A DNA stretch of 7,682 nt from an uncultured Mycoplasmatota bacterium (lineage in GTDB: Bacteria > Bacillota_I > Bacilli_A > RF39 > UBA660): positions 1 through 7,682 of the forward strand of contig USBW01000027.1 in the NCBI GenBank assembly GCA_900553045.1, written 5' to 3'. The notes under the pieces were generated by a model. The model was not told where the DNA came from. It was given only the letters and a program-made list of their open reading frames with translations, and searched no databases. This document shows positions 5,702 to 7,682 of the stretch, piece by piece; the first letter of the stretch is position 1; each line of letters opens with the position of its first letter. The position numbers and the translations under genes are program-made.

Positions 5702-7682
5702 GTGGTATGTGAATGTTTAGTAGAACTGGCTCATGTTTTTGTTGATAAGACTTTTACTTATCATGTTCCTTTAAATTTACAAGAGCAAATAGCAGTTGGG
5801 AAAAGGGTTGTTGTTCCTTTTAATACGCAAGTGCTTGAAGGGTTTGTTTTAAAAATTGATAAGTCTTCTTTAGTAGAAGATCTAAAAGACATCATTGAAG
5901 TAATTGATCCTTTTCCCGTTTTAAATCAAGAATTATTAGCGCTTGGAACATATTTGAAGCAGACGACTCTAGCTACGCTTATGAGTTGCTATCAAGCTAT
6001 GTTACCTCTAGCTTTAAAAGCCAAGAAGAAGGTAAATATTGCTAAAAAATATGCTAGTTTTTATATTTGCGCTCAAGATTTTCCCGTTTTAAAAAACGCT
6101 AAGCAAAAAGAAATTTACGATCTTGTCAAAGCTAGCAATACGGATGGAGTGGCAAGATCTTGTCTTGTTAAAATTTCGCTTAGCGCTTTAAATACTCTAG
6201 TTAAAAATGGCGTTTTAAAGGAAATAAAAAGGGAAGTTTATCGTTATAATTATTCTATTTCAGACAAAATTAGATCACCTTTAAATGAAGAGCAGCAGCA
6301 GGCTTTTGAACATATTAAAACAGGGCTTGATAAAAATATTGTCTATCTTTTATATGGCGTTACTGGCAGTGGTAAGACCAATGTTTATCTTGAAGTAATC
6401 GAGGAAGTTATAAAACGGGGTAAACAGGCTTTGATGTTAGTTCCAGAGATTTCTTTGACTCCCCAAATTTTAAAGCGTTTTGCTGAGCGCTTTTCTAATA
6501 TTGCTGTTTTGCACAGTGGTCTTTCTGATGGAGAGAAATATGATGAATGGCGGAAAATAAAAGAGGGTAAGGTGGATATCGTCATTGGAGCAAGAAGTGC
6601 TGTTTTTGCACCACTTGAAAATCTTGGCGTCATTATCATGGACGAGGAACATTCAGCGACTTATAAACAAGAGAATAGTCCGCGTTATCATGCTTTAGAT
6701 GTGGCTAAATGGCGAGCAAAGTATCATAATATTCCACTTATTTTAGGAAGTGCAACTCCTTCTTTGGAATCTTTTGCAAGAGCACACAAAGGAGTTTATC
6801 AACTACTTACTTTAACTAAACGTTATAATAATACTTTGCCAAAGATTGTTGTTATTGATCTAAACGAAGAATTTAAAAAAGCTAACAGTTATTTATCTAA
6901 TCCTTTACTAGAGGCGATTAAAGATCGCATGTCAAAGAAAGAACAGTCGATTTTATTTCTAAATAGACGTGGCTATTCTTCTTATCTTTCCTGCAGTGAC
7001 TGTGGTGATGTTATTAAATGTCCTAATTGTGATATTTCTTTAACCTTTCATAAAAGTTCTAATATGCTTCGCTGTCATTACTGTGGTTATGCTACTAAAA
7101 AGGAAGATATTTGTCCTAAATGTGGTGCTTTTTATAAAGAGTTTGGCATTGGTACAGAAAAGATTAAAGAAGAGTTAGAGGCAAAAATTCCTGGTATTAG
7201 AGTTTTAAGAATGGATGTTGATACGACAACAACTAAAAATGCTCATGAAAAAATTATTAAAGACTTTGCCTCTTTAAATTATGATTGTTTAGTAGGTACT
7301 CAGATGATTGCTAAAGGTCTTGATTTTCCTAATGTTACTTTTGTAGGGGTGGTAAATGCCGATATTTCTTTGAACTTGCCAGACTTTCGAGCTAGCGAAG
7401 TTACTTTTCAACTTTTAAACCAAGTTTCTGGAAGAAGTGGGCGAGGGAGTAAACAAGGTTTAGTCTACATTCAGACTTTTAACAAAGATCATTATGCTAT
7501 AAGTTATGCCTTGACTAATGATTACTTAGGCTTTTATCATCAAGAGATGCAGATTAGAAAAAAACTAGCTTATCCGCCATTCTTTTACTTATGTGTGATA
7601 AGGATCATTGGTATTGATTACAATAAAACCTCACAAAAAGCTGGGGCCATCGCTAAATATTTAAAAAACACCTTAAATGTTA
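5702..7682 (+). CDS. priA: Primosomal helicase PriA (N' protein), 3' end beyond window
   Basis: PriA recognises stalled or collapsed replication forks and D-loops, remodels them with its 3'-5' helicase activity, and starts reloading of the replicative helicase. From the GTG at 5702, 660 residues are visible without interruption; the frame is still open at the window edge, with perhaps 70-100 residues missing. Residues 1 to about 95 form the 3' DNA-binding domain (DKTFTYHVP, VGKRVVVPF, LEGFVLKID), followed by a winged-helix region. Helicase motifs are Walker A GVTGSGKT (219-226), PEISLTPQ (248-255), DEEH (314-317), GSATPSLES (349-357), GTQMIAKGLDF (532-542) and QVSGRSGRG (574-582). Eight cysteines bind two zinc ions: 431, 434, 440, 443, 458, 461, 471 and 474. 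All key residues are present. Walker A lies about 70 residues earlier than in Bacillus subtilis PriA as I recall it, so the linker and winged-helix region are compact. Confidence 0.97.
   Translation, partial: MVCECLVELAHVFVDKTFTYHVPLNLQEQIAVGKRVVVPFNTQVLEGFVLKIDKSSLVEDLKDIIEVIDPFPVLNQELLALGTYLKQTTLATLMSCYQAMLPLALKAKKKVNIAKKYASFYICAQDFPVLKNAKQKEIYDLVKASNTDGVARSCLVKISLSALNTLVKNGVLKEIKREVYRYNYSISDKIRSPLNEEQQQAFEHIKTGLDKNIVYLLYGVTGSGKTNVYLEVIEEVIKRGKQALMLVPEISLTPQILKRFAERFSNIAVLHSGLSDGEKYDEWRKIKEGKVDIVIGARSAVFAPLENLGVIIMDEEHSATYKQENSPRYHALDVAKWRAKYHNIPLILGSATPSLESFARAHKGVYQLLTLTKRYNNTLPKIVVIDLNEEFKKANSYLSNPLLEAIKDRMSKKEQSILFLNRRGYSSYLSCSDCGDVIKCPNCDISLTFHKSSNMLRCHYCGYATKKEDICPKCGAFYKEFGIGTEKIKEELEAKIPGIRVLRMDVDTTTTKNAHEKIIKDFASLNYDCLVGTQMIAKGLDFPNVTFVGVVNADISLNLPDFRASEVTFQLLNQVSGRSGRGSKQGLVYIQTFNKDHYAISYALTNDYLGFYHQEMQIRKKLAYPPFFYLCVIRIIGIDYNKTSQKAGAIAKYLKNTLNV

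Noticed and set aside
6385..6652. Two overlapping minus-strand open frames inside priA
   Set aside because: They are antisense to the helicase core of priA, where the plus-strand motifs are unmistakable.

Overview
This AT-rich window uses TGG for tryptophan, and TGA ends the nucleotidyltransferase gene, so the standard bacterial code applies. AT-rich genes, AGGTGAT- and AGGAGG-type ribosome binding sites, compact U-tailed terminators, and PcrA and PriA proteins resembling those of Bacillus all point to a low-GC Bacillota lineage. An uncultured, Mollicutes-adjacent or Erysipelotrichia-like bacterium is plausible. It is not a Mycoplasma with the UGA=Trp code. The exact lineage cannot be fixed from this window.

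Layout. Bases 1-192 are the 3' end of a plus-strand gene entering from the left. It encodes a short zinc-ribbon-like tail that strikingly resembles part of leucyl-tRNA synthetase, yet stops at once. A hairpin terminator at 226-257 follows and probably works in both directions. Two minus-strand genes come next. Transcribed from right to left they are an unrecognised 335-residue-class protein with an HExxH motif (1089-2093) and a ZupT-like ZIP-family metal transporter (267-1028). A 260-base divergent control region separates them from pcrA (2356-4440), the UvrD/Rep-type DNA helicase. Its strongest promoter carries a perfect 10-base palindrome between the -35 and -10 boxes.

After pcrA lies a small single-pass membrane protein gene (4508-4687, TTG start), closed by a strong terminator whose U-tail overlaps the next promoter. 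That promoter drives a sugar-1-phosphate-type nucleotidyltransferase (4780-5694). The primosomal helicase gene priA (5702 to past the window end) follows after 7 bases, with its ribosome binding site overlapping the preceding stop codon.

How the genes work together. PcrA and PriA both serve replication-fork maintenance and restart, but they lie in different transcription units separated by a terminator and a promoter. The putative metalloprotein and the ZIP transporter probably form a two-gene unit, which may link metal uptake with a zinc-type enzyme, although the co-orientation is the only evidence. Nothing here looks like phage, an insertion sequence, a CRISPR array or a defence island. The most interesting items are the aminoacyl-tRNA-synthetase-like stub at the left edge, the unusual start of the HExxH gene, the palindromic pcrA promoter, and the uncatalogued small membrane protein.
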